This document shows positions 1-6,085 of a stretch of 6,879 nucleotides of DNA, piece after piece. The notes beneath the pieces were generated by a model. The model did no database searches. It was not told the origin of the DNA and worked only from the letters and a program-made list of their open reading frames with translations. This DNA is from Gemmatimonadaceae bacterium (GTDB taxonomy: Bacteria > Gemmatimonadota > Gemmatimonadetes > Gemmatimonadales > Gemmatimonadaceae). Both the position numbers and the translations under genes were made by a program. Position 1 is the stretch's first letter. Each line of letters opens with the position of its first letter. Where the stretch lies: contig JADGQU010000120.1 in assembly GCA_017881545.1 (NCBI GenBank), forward strand, positions 1 through 6,879, in the 5' to 3' direction.

Positions 1-229
1 GAATGTGACGACCGGTAGCTTCAGGGAGTCATTAGTGCAGCCGTTACTGAACAAAAAACACGGCACAATCGTTGGGGCGGAGAACTCACTTTTTGAGCCA
101 ACAAGTCCTTAGAGTGGGTCCAATAAACTTTAGCTGACGTCATGCCCCAGTGCGGGGAAGACGGTAGGCGGGGTGAGGGCCTCAAAAATTCGACCGGGCT
201 TCAAAAAACCTCTCCGTCCCATTCTTTCT
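1..229. other. Leading region without a confident gene
   Basis: No tRNA, tmRNA, RNase P, SRP RNA or rRNA signature was recognised here on either strand. On the plus strand one frame is open from the left edge (position 2) to a TAG at 110-112, about 36 codons. It could be the C-terminal tail of an upstream protein, but it resembles nothing I know and its third positions look less GC-rich than those of the genes to the right. Small structures are visible: a CCCC/GGGG hairpin at 145-157 and the 8-bp palindrome TGACGTCA at 135-142. The terminator at 230-263 implies that something here, or further left, is transcribed rightward. It could be a protein 3' end or an unrecognised small RNA. Confidence 0.4.
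177..207 (+). repeat. Short direct repeat, 19-nt period
   Basis: GGGCCTCAAAAA at 177-188 recurs as GGGCTTCAAAAA at 196-207, an 11 of 12 match spaced 19 nt start to start, roughly two helical turns. It lies just before the terminator. It could be a pair of protein binding sites or simply chance; nothing else in the window repeats it. Confidence 0.35.
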
Positions 230-263
230 GAAGCTCCGCCAGTCAACCGGCGGAGCTTCTTTT
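230..263 (+). terminator. Rho-independent terminator
   Basis: A perfect 11-bp inverted repeat, GAAGCTCCGCC (230-240) with GGCGGAGCTTC (249-259), encloses an 8-nt loop and is followed by TTTT (260-263), then GG and TTT. On the opposite strand the hairpin is followed by an A-rich run, so it works for rightward transcripts only. It insulates the pterin cluster from whatever lies to the left and means the PTPS gene needs its own promoter in the roughly 60 nt that follow. Confidence 0.85.
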
Positions 264-279
264 GGTTTAGGAAGACTCT

Positions 280-323
280 GCCCTAGGGCGGCGCTTCCAA
301 GCATTTGATATCTTACCCTAAAC
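280..323 (+). promoter_or_regulatory. Putative promoter and leaderless start of the pterin operon
   Basis: TATCTT at 309-314 fits a sigma70-type -10 element and would place the transcription start at about 321, two or three bases before the ATG at 324. No convincing -35 hexamer lies 17 nt upstream. The 10-bp palindrome GCCCTAGGGC at 280-289 covers the expected -35 zone and could be an operator. There is no purine-rich ribosome binding sequence between the in-frame TGA at 306-308 and the ATG, which fits a leaderless or nearly leaderless mRNA. This is inferred from sequence only. Confidence 0.4.
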
Positions 324-737
324 ATGCCGCACGTAACAGTCACCCGCCGGATGCGGTTCAACGCCGCCCACCGTGTCCACAATCCGCAGCTCTCCGACGC
401 GGAGAACGACAGGCTGTTCGGGAAGTGCAACAACCCGAACTGGCACGGTCACAACTATACGCTGGACGTATCAGTGGAGGGTGAGATCGACCCCAAAACC
501 GGCTACGTCTGCGACCTCTCCCAGCTAAAGAAAATCGTCGAGCGCGAGATCGTCGACATTGTAGATCACAAGAACTTCAATCTCGACGTTCCCTTCATGA
601 AGGGCGTCATTCCGACATCCGAGAACATTGTAATGGCGTTCTGGAAAATTCTGGCCCCGCAGGTAAAACCCGCGAACCTTACGCGGCTCGTCCTGTGGGA
701 GACCGAAAACAACTATGTCGAATACACAGGCAGATAA
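324..737 (+). CDS. 6-pyruvoyltetrahydropterin synthase (PTPS/QueD family, biopterin type)
   Basis: This 137-residue protein matches the PTPS/6-carboxytetrahydropterin synthase fold. PTPS converts 7,8-dihydroneopterin triphosphate to 6-pyruvoyltetrahydropterin in the cytosol. Zinc ligands are H16 (in AAHR), H41 and H43 (HGH). The catalytic set is C35, D81 and H82 (DHKN). T98-S99-E100 and E126 (ETENN) fit pterin binding. The cysteine lies five residues before HGH (CX5HGH), the animal-type spacing, whereas QueD has CX3HGH. The surrounding GKCNNPN and NLDVP stretches also resemble the animal enzyme. The start is firm: a TGA lies in frame at 306-308 and the next ATG (351) would remove the first strand. 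The 3' end overlaps folE by 23 nt. Automated pipelines may call it QueD; the family is certain and the biopterin role is likely. Confidence 0.93.
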   Translation: MPHVTVTRRMRFNAAHRVHNPQLSDAENDRLFGKCNNPNWHGHNYTLDVSVEGEIDPKTGYVCDLSQLKKIVEREIVDIVDHKNFNLDVPFMKGVIPTSENIVMAFWKILAPQVKPANLTRLVLWETENNYVEYTGR

Positions 738-1293
738 GGAGTTCGAGGAGCTCATACGGCGCGAGCTGGAGCTGATCGGCGAGGATCCCCAGCGCGAAGG
801 CCTGCTCAAAACGCCGGAGCGCGTCGCCAGGTCGATGAAATTCCTCACCGAGGGCTATAAGTCCAGTGCCGAGGACGTAGTCGGGCAGGGGATCTTCAAG
901 GCAGAGCACGACAACATGATCATGGTGCGCGACATCGAGCTCTACTCGTTGTGCGAGCACCACATGCTGCCCTTCTTCGGGAAGGCGCACGTGGCCTACA
1001 TCCCGAACGGGAAGATCGTGGGTCTCTCCAAGATCCCCCGCATTGTGGACGTCTATGCCAGGCGGCTACAGGTGCAGGAGCGGCTGACGGAGCAGATCGC
1101 CGAGGGCTTGTGCAGCGTGCTCAACCCGAGTGGAGTCGGAGTCGTGATTGAGGCCTATCACCTCTGCATGATGATGCGCGGAGTACAGAAGCAGAACTCG
1201 AAGACGATCACGTCGGCGTTGAGGGGCGCGTTTCGGGAAGATCCCAAGACGCGCGACGAGTTCCTGCGGCTCGCGCACAACGGCCGCGACTAG
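715..1293 (+). CDS. folE: GTP cyclohydrolase I (FolE)
   Basis: FolE converts GTP to 7,8-dihydroneopterin triphosphate plus formate, the entry step to folate and biopterin. The protein has 192 residues, with the short N-terminus common in bacteria. Zinc ligands are C80 and H83 in CEHH plus C151 in HLCMMMRG; H82 and H149 fit the catalytic histidines. The family block SKIPRIVDVYARR (105-117) followed by QERLT (121-125, with the guanine-binding glutamate E122) and the C-terminal TSALRG and FREDP motifs are intact. The ATG at 715 lies inside the PTPS gene, with GGGAG at 697-701 about 13 nt upstream; no later ATG would keep the N-terminal helix. Overlap with PTPS and a 3-nt gap to the SDR imply one transcript and coupled translation. 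Placement beside a biopterin-type PTPS points to biopterin supply, though it may also serve folate. Confidence 0.97.
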   Translation: MSNTQADKEFEELIRRELELIGEDPQREGLLKTPERVARSMKFLTEGYKSSAEDVVGQGIFKAEHDNMIMVRDIELYSLCEHHMLPFFGKAHVAYIPNGKIVGLSKIPRIVDVYARRLQVQERLTEQIAEGLCSVLNPSGVGVVIEAYHLCMMMRGVQKQNSKTITSALRGAFREDPKTRDEFLRLAHNGRD

Positions 1294-1296
1294 AGA

Positions 1297-2013
1297 GTGC
1301 CTTCACTTGGCGGGCGGACCGCTGTCGTAACCGGCGCTTCCAGAGGGATCGGCGCCGGAATCGCCGAAGCGCTCGGCAGCCATGGAGTACGCGTGGTCCT
1401 CGTCGCGAGGACTGAAGCGAAGCTCAAGGAGCGCGCGGCGCGCATCAAGGGCTCGATCCCCGTCACGTGCGACGTCACCGATCCGAAGAGCGTCGAGCAG
1501 GCGACGAAGCGCGTTATCAGCGAGCTCGCCGGCGCGCCCGACATCCTCGTGAACAACGCCGGGATATTCAGGGTCGCCACCGCGGAGGAGACGACCCCCG
1601 AGTCCTTCGTCGAAACGATCAGCACTAATCTCGTCGGCCCATTTCTCTTTGTGCGCGCGTTTCTAGGCGGAATGAAAGAGAGGAAGCGGGGCCACATTGT
1701 CACGATCGGCTCGATCGCGGACAGAACCATCTTCACGGGCAACGCCGCCTACTCGGCGGCCAAATTCGGCCTGCGCGCCATTCACGAAGTGATGCGCGCC
1801 GAGCTGCGCGGCACCGGCGTCCGCACGACGCTGGTTTCTCCGGCAGCGACCGACACCGAGATCTGGAATGACGTAGCGGTTACAGATCCTGTCGCGAACC
1901 CGCACTCGAAGCGGCCAATGCTCGATCCGGGTGACGTCGTTGGAGCCGTGCTGTTCGCGCTCACACAGCCGGAGAGGGTGAATGTCGACGAGCTGCGGCT
2001 GTCGCACAGCTAG
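1297..2013 (+). CDS. Short-chain dehydrogenase/reductase, candidate sepiapterin reductase
   Basis: This is a 238-residue classical SDR with a single Rossmann domain. The cofactor motif TGxxxGxG is at 12-19 (TGASRGIG), and R16 and R38 favour NADPH over NADH. NNAG is at 86-89, N111 is the structural asparagine, and S139, Y152 and K156 form the catalytic set with normal spacing. After the catalytic helix come a P-A-A-T-D-T-E-I-W loop and a C-terminal stretch (PGDVV at 211-215, QPERVNVDEL at 224-233). The start is GTG: the folE stop codon lies in the same frame 3 nt upstream, and no other start precedes the nucleotide loop. SDR substrate cannot be read from sequence. Immediately after PTPS and folE, the best inference is reduction of 6-pyruvoyltetrahydropterin or sepiapterin to tetrahydrobiopterin. 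A generic SDR that happens to sit here is the alternative. Confidence 0.9.
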   Translation: MPSLGGRTAVVTGASRGIGAGIAEALGSHGVRVVLVARTEAKLKERAARIKGSIPVTCDVTDPKSVEQATKRVISELAGAPDILVNNAGIFRVATAEETTPESFVETISTNLVGPFLFVRAFLGGMKERKRGHIVTIGSIADRTIFTGNAAYSAAKFGLRAIHEVMRAELRGTGVRTTLVSPAATDTEIWNDVAVTDPVANPHSKRPMLDPGDVVGAVLFALTQPERVNVDELRLSHS

Positions 2014-2053
2014 CCCTCGCGTGCGGCGATGAAGATCCGCGGCTGAAGTCGAC

Positions 2054-2692
2054 GTGTTCATCGAGCTGCTCGACCTGCTGCGCTGCATCAACGCGCACGA
2101 GGATACCTGGCTCGTCGCGTCGTTGAAGGCCGTCTCCAGTCGTTTCGTCCTCGACGGCACCCTCGGCTGCCCGACCTGCTCCGCGAAATACGCGATCACA
2201 ACTGGTATAGCCGATTTCAGCGGGGGCGCCGAACTGCCGCGCCGCAAGCCCGGACAGCGGGCATCTACTCTGGAGCGGGAAGAACTCGCCACGCGCGCAG
2301 GCGCCTTTCTCAACGTCACGGAGCCGGGAGCGACGGTCGTACTTGGGGGGAGTTGGGGGAGCGCCGCGCAGGAACTGAGCTTGATGTCGGAAGTGCGGGT
2401 GCTCGCGCTCAATTCGGAGAGTGGAGTCGAGGAATCGGAGACCGTCGGGCTGCTGTTGGTCGGATCGGATATCCCGGTAGCGCCCGGCTCCGTGCTCGGC
2501 GTCGCGATCGATTCCTCGTTCCCGCCGGGAATTCTCGCGTCGGCCGTGAAAGCGATCCGCCCAGGGGGGAGGATCGTCGGACCGGCCGAGTTTCCACCGC
2601 CGCCCGATTTGCTAGTGCTTGCCCACGACGAGAACTATTGGGTGGCGGAGAAAGGGCCGGAGGTGATCAAGCTATCGCGTGCTGATCGGTGA
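2054..2692 (+). CDS. Trm112-like zinc domain fused to a degenerate methyltransferase-like domain
   Basis: This is an uncharacterised 212-residue protein. Residues 3-58 resemble the Trm112/UPF0434 small zinc domain: an opening ELLDLLRC helix, C11 and H15 in place of the usual first CxxC, then C39-P-T-C42 and a GIADF strand. The rest looks like a worn class I methyltransferase fold. Its glycine loop is GGSWG (98-102), where a true motif I would have an acid before the glycines, and RPGGRI (169-174) matches the strand after motif III/IV. The C-terminus carries a PPPP run (181-184). SAM binding looks doubtful. The start is GTG at 2054, since an in-frame TGA at 2030-2032 rules out an earlier one. 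It follows the SDR by 40 nt and may share its transcript. Its tail overlaps the converging acyl-CoA synthetase by 26 nt. Function is unknown. Confidence 0.8.
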   Translation: MFIELLDLLRCINAHEDTWLVASLKAVSSRFVLDGTLGCPTCSAKYAITTGIADFSGGAELPRRKPGQRASTLEREELATRAGAFLNVTEPGATVVLGGSWGSAAQELSLMSEVRVLALNSESGVEESETVGLLLVGSDIPVAPGSVLGVAIDSSFPPGILASAVKAIRPGGRIVGPAEFPPPPDLLVLAHDENYWVAEKGPEVIKLSRADR

Positions 2693-4526
2693 CTCCCGTT
2701 CGCTCGGCCTCTTCGTACATGGAATCGATGAGCGCCTTGTAGTGCTTGTCGATCGCCTTCCGCTTCACTTTCTGGGTCGGCGTCAGCTCGCCGGCCTCGA
2801 TCGAGAAATCGTGCTCTAGCAAACCGACCTTCTTGGGCATCTCGAAGTGGGCCGCGCCTTCCAGCTCCTTGTTCACTTCTTTTTCGATCTTCGCCTGGAT
2901 CGTTGGCATGCGTAGCAGCTGCGCGCGATCCGTCCAGATAATGTTGTTCCTGGCCGCCCATCTCTCGAGCTGATCGAAGTTCGGCACGATCAGCATCGCG
3001 GGGAATTTGCGCCTGTCCCCGATCATCACGGCCTGGGCGACGTACTTGTTGGTCTTGACTTTGTTCTCGAGCGGCTGCGGCGCGACCTTCTTGCCACCGG
3101 CCGTGACGATAATGTCCTTCTTGCGGTCGGTGATGGCCAGGAATCCATCGTTCAGCTCACCAATGTCGCCGGTGTGGAACCAGCCATCCGGCTCGATTGC
3201 TTCGCGAGTTGCGTCTGGCTTGTTGTAGTAGCCCTTCATGACGTTGGGCCCTCGAGTGAGGATCTCGCCGTCGCTCGCAATTTTGACTTCGGCGCCGTCG
3301 ACCAGCTTTCCGACGGTGCCGATGCGAAAATTGTCGGGCGTGTTGACTGCGATCACTGGTGAAGTCTCCGTCAGCCCGTATCCTTCCAGGATCACCAATC
3401 CAGCGGCGTAGAAGAACTTGTTGATATCCGGTGCGAGCGGCGCGCCACCGGAGACGAAGTAGCGAAGGCGTCCACCTGTCCGCGCCTTCAGCTTCGAGAA
3501 GACGAGCTTCTGCGCTATCTCATACTGCTTTGCCAGCAGCGCGCCCGGCTCCCTCCCGGCCAGCTTCTCATTGGCCCAGCGCTCGGCGACGCCACGCGCC
3601 CAGAAAAAAATCTTCTTCTTGAGGAATCCGCCCATCAGAGCGTTCTCCAGAACGCGGGCGTACATCTTTTCATAGAGACGCGGGACAGAGAGAACGAGAG
3701 TCGGCCGCACCTCCTGCAGATTGGTGGGCACGGTGTCGATCGATTCCGCGTAGGCGATCGATGTGCCGGTGGCGAACATCAGGTAGTGCCCGGCCATCCG
3801 CTCGAAGATGTGCGAGAGCGGGAGAAAGCTCAGCCCTACGTCGCGGCCGTCGAAAGGAATTGCTTTTCGCGATGCCTCGACGTTCGAGTAGATGTTGTCG
3901 TGCGTCAGCATCACGCCCTTGGGCTCACCGGTAGTCCCCGAAGTGTATATGATGGTCGCGAGATCATCCGGCTTGACGGAGAGAGCGTCTTCGCGGTAGG
4001 TGGCGATCGACTCCCTGTTCTCGCCGTGCGATCCCCGTTTTTCAAGTTCTGCCATCGACATGTTGGTGAGGCCGGGAATCTCGTCGAAGCCGATCACGGT
4101 CTTCAGCGCGGGAAGCTGCGTGCGGATTTCTCTGATCTTTTCCGCCTGGCCCTTGTTCGAGACGAAGACCGCGACCACGCCCGAATCCTTGAGCATGTAG
4201 GCGATCTGGTCCGCCGGCAGAGTTGGATAGATCGGGACGTCGGTGAGGCCGACGGTGAGGCAGGCGAAATCGGCGATTGCCCACTCCGGCCGATTCTCGG
4301 AAAGGATCCCGACGCGGTCTCCACGCCTGACGCCGAGGGACGAGAGGCCGCGCGCGGCGTGCCGTACGCGCTCGGCGACTTCAATATGCGAAATTGGATG
4401 GTAGACACCGCCACGCTTGACCTGTAACGCGTCCGGTCTGTTGAACTTCGAGACGGCTTCGAAAAAGAGCTGGTTTAGCGTTCCCGGAGCGGGTCGCGGT
4501 CCACCTTTGGCTTCCATCAGTGCCAT
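2667..4526 (-). CDS. Long-chain acyl-CoA synthetase (AMP-forming)
   Basis: It activates a fatty acid with ATP to an acyl-adenylate and transfers it to CoA. The 619 residues form the full two-domain ANL enzyme: P-loop YTSGTTGEPKG (194-204), FLPLSHIFER (234-243), EGYGLTETSP (381-390), GWFHTGD (448-454), the hinge region ITDRKKDIIVTAGGKKVAP (465-483), and K586 in TPTQKVKR as the likely C-terminal catalytic lysine. The basic helical stretch at about 300-350 and the overall length fit the COG1022/FAA1 branch (about 600 residues) rather than E. coli-type FadD. GGGGAG (minus strand, 4532-4537) sits 5 nt before the ATG, a good ribosome binding site. It is the last gene of the leftward operon, 24 nt after the lipoprotein gene. 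No terminator hairpin was found at its 3' end, which runs 26 nt into the convergent gene. Confidence 0.95.
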   Translation of the reverse strand: MALMEAKGGPRPAPGTLNQLFFEAVSKFNRPDALQVKRGGVYHPISHIEVAERVRHAARGLSSLGVRRGDRVGILSENRPEWAIADFACLTVGLTDVPIYPTLPADQIAYMLKDSGVVAVFVSNKGQAEKIREIRTQLPALKTVIGFDEIPGLTNMSMAELEKRGSHGENRESIATYREDALSVKPDDLATIIYTSGTTGEPKGVMLTHDNIYSNVEASRKAIPFDGRDVGLSFLPLSHIFERMAGHYLMFATGTSIAYAESIDTVPTNLQEVRPTLVLSVPRLYEKMYARVLENALMGGFLKKKIFFWARGVAERWANEKLAGREPGALLAKQYEIAQKLVFSKLKARTGGRLRYFVSGGAPLAPDINKFFYAAGLVILEGYGLTETSPVIAVNTPDNFRIGTVGKLVDGAEVKIASDGEILTRGPNVMKGYYNKPDATREAIEPDGWFHTGDIGELNDGFLAITDRKKDIIVTAGGKKVAPQPLENKVKTNKYVAQAVMIGDRRKFPAMLIVPNFDQLERWAARNNIIWTDRAQLLRMPTIQAKIEKEVNKELEGAAHFEMPKKVGLLEHDFSIEAGELTPTQKVKRKAIDKHYKALIDSMYEEAERTGVTDQHAIA

Positions 4527-4550
4527 TCTCTCTCCCCGAAAGTGGTTGTT

Positions 4551-5321
4551 TTAGGTGGGCGGTTTGAGCAGGAGTACGAGCCGCACCGGACTGCCGTTCA
4601 CCTGCGCGCCACGATACTTAGCAGTGGCATTGATCACGATCGAATCGGCGGACGATGTGAGAAAGACAGGATGCAGACGAATCATCCTTCCCGCTATACC
4701 GCTCGCGTCGGTCGTGTCGACGACAGACGCCCTTCCGGCATCGTTCACCAATTCCGCCAGCCGCGGGTCGCTCTGCGCGACGATGGCGAAGCTCACGATG
4801 TAAGACTTCACGGCGCTGTCGTCCGGAGCGACGCCATGACTGAGTTTCACCTGTAGCTGATGTGACAAGTTGAGAGTGGTGTCGAGCAGCGAATACTGCA
4901 AGCTGTCGAGGCCGTTCACAGCCTGCACGAGATCCGGGCGAAGTGTAACGTCGACATTCTGGATCGCCTGGAGTCTTCCGACGGTGGCGATGATACGCGC
5001 CGGTGTCGAGCGCAGGCTGTCTCCAACGACGATCCCGGTTAGGCTGTCGACGGTGACGCCCGAGTCGGGCGATAGGAAGAACACAGGCGCTGGAATGATC
5101 TCATCGCCCTTGAAGTTGAAGGCGTGGACGACGGGCCGGACGACCGCACCGGTGGTGTCGCGCAATGTGTCGCCGACGACGACGGACGGCGCTGACAGAC
5201 TGTCGAACTGGATCGAGAGAACCGATGTCGAGCTGCCGCTGACGTCGGTGCACGCGGCGGCGGCGAGCCCGACCACCCCAAGGATGGCCGAGAACGTTAC
5301 GCCCGCATGAAACTTCATCAT
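4551..5321 (-). CDS. Putative secreted lipoprotein with Ig-like domain
   Basis: This 256-residue protein is not assigned to a named family. Residues 1-23 are a signal peptide: MMKFH, a hydrophobic run, then LAAAAC with C24 as the probable lipidated cysteine. The lipobox is imperfect because alanine replaces leucine at -3. A Ser/Thr-rich linker follows, then a beta-rich segment at about 34-130 with valine/threonine strands and VVGD/GIVVGD turns, like bacterial Ig-like (Big_2) domains. The C-terminal half is also beta-rich and ends in KPPT. It probably sits on the outer face of a membrane. Its ATG overlaps the ParA stop codon as ATGA, so translation is probably coupled to ParA. No enzyme motif is visible. 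Such proteins are often structural or adhesive, but the role is unknown. Confidence 0.8.
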   Translation of the reverse strand: MMKFHAGVTFSAILGVVGLAAAACTDVSGSSTSVLSIQFDSLSAPSVVVGDTLRDTTGAVVRPVVHAFNFKGDEIIPAPVFFLSPDSGVTVDSLTGIVVGDSLRSTPARIIATVGRLQAIQNVDVTLRPDLVQAVNGLDSLQYSLLDTTLNLSHQLQVKLSHGVAPDDSAVKSYIVSFAIVAQSDPRLAELVNDAGRASVVDTTDASGIAGRMIRLHPVFLTSSADSIVINATAKYRGAQVNGSPVRLVLLLKPPT

Positions 5322-6085
5322 ACCAACCGGTCGGCGAGTAGCGTCGCGAGGTTCACGTAGGCTTGTGACGCCGCGTCGGCCGGACTCCGAACGACTACCG
5401 GCTGGCCCGCTGCGAACGCGTCGGCCGTAGCCACGGTGCGCGGAATCACGACGTCGAAGACGATGTTGGCGGGGAGATGCCTTCTCACATAGTCCACTAC
5501 CCGGTCACTGGCAGGATTGTTCTCCTCGTACATGGTGAGGAGAATGCCATCGAGCGTGAGGCGCTCGTTGACGGCCACTATGTCCTGAATCGCGCGCAGA
5601 ATCTGCGGCGTCGTCTGGAGCGCCAGCGGCTCGCATTGAAGCGGGATGATGACGTGCTCGGCCGCGCCCAGGACCTTGCGAGTGATCGATCCCAGCCCTG
5701 GCGGCGTATCCACGACCACCACCTGGCAACGCTGCTCGGCCATTCCAAGCAGATCCTGGAGGACATTCGTCTCCCGGACGAGCTGCGAGTAGACGGCGTG
5801 GTCCGACTCGTCGGCGACGGAGCCCGCAAGGATCACCCGCAACCACGGAAGGGAAGTCGGAAGTATGATCTCGCGCAGGCTGCGCTCGCCGTTCAGGTAA
5901 TCGGCGAAGCCCGCTGTCTCGTGGCCGCGCGCGAGGCCCGAGCCGTAGCGCACCGATCCCTGCGGATCGACGTCGATGAGCAGCGTCTTCATCCCGCGGC
6001 GCGCGAACGCGGCGGCGAGATTTACAGCGGTGGTGGTTTTGCCGACTCCTCCCTTCTGGCTTACGACAGCGAGTACCGCTCCCAT
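5318..6085 (-). CDS. ParA-family ATPase, orphan (no ParB nearby)
   Basis: This is a 255-residue P-loop ATPase of the ParA/MinD class, which forms ATP-dependent dimers that bind DNA or membrane and position cargo. The deviant Walker A is KGGVGKTT (11-18), with the signature lysine K11 and catalytic-loop K16. LLIDVDPQG (35-43) is Walker A' and VVVVDTPPG (122-130) is Walker B with D126. PLQCEP (148-153) and the VIPRTVA stretch (213-219) are also typical. There is no N-terminal DNA-binding domain as in plasmid type Ia ParA, and no clear MinD-like membrane-targeting tail. The ATG directly abuts the TPR stop codon, and the stop overlaps the lipoprotein start. Chromosomal parA is usually followed by parB; here the partners are TPR and lipoprotein genes, so a role in positioning something other than the chromosome is more likely. 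Confidence 0.92.
   Translation of the reverse strand: MGAVLAVVSQKGGVGKTTTAVNLAAAFARRGMKTLLIDVDPQGSVRYGSGLARGHETAGFADYLNGERSLREIILPTSLPWLRVILAGSVADESDHAVYSQLVRETNVLQDLLGMAEQRCQVVVVDTPPGLGSITRKVLGAAEHVIIPLQCEPLALQTTPQILRAIQDIVAVNERLTLDGILLTMYEENNPASDRVVDYVRRHLPANIVFDVVIPRTVATADAFAAGQPVVVRSPADAASQAYVNLATLLADRLV

Noticed and set aside
190..200. ATTCGACC resembling a tRNA or tmRNA T-loop
   Set aside because: No matching acceptor stem, no CCA-like end and no other tRNA arms could be paired around it.
182..433. An 83-codon minus-strand frame over the terminator and the PTPS start
   Set aside because: It runs through the terminator hairpin and the conserved PTPS N-terminus and has no recognisable features.
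324..737. Assigning the PTPS gene to queuosine synthesis as queD
   Set aside because: The cysteine-to-HGH spacing is of the biopterin type, and no queC, queE or queF lies in the window, although a queuosine role is not fully excluded.
2029..2046. A five-codon ATG-to-TGA reading frame between the SDR and the Trm112-like gene
   Set aside because: Too short to judge, without a convincing ribosome binding site; likely chance.
1663..2412. A 249-codon open frame on the minus strand across the SDR and Trm112-like genes
   Set aside because: It is antisense to two genes with recognisable motifs, shows no family motif, and is Arg/Ser-rich as expected for a high-GC shadow frame.
2665..2687. GATCA/TGATC inverted repeat as a bidirectional terminator
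   Set aside because: Only 5 bp of stem with a 13-nt loop and no T-run on either side.
3786..4427. A 213-codon plus-strand frame inside the acyl-CoA synthetase gene
   Set aside because: Antisense to the conserved P-loop region of a clear enzyme gene; composition rich in Arg, Asp and Val without any motif.
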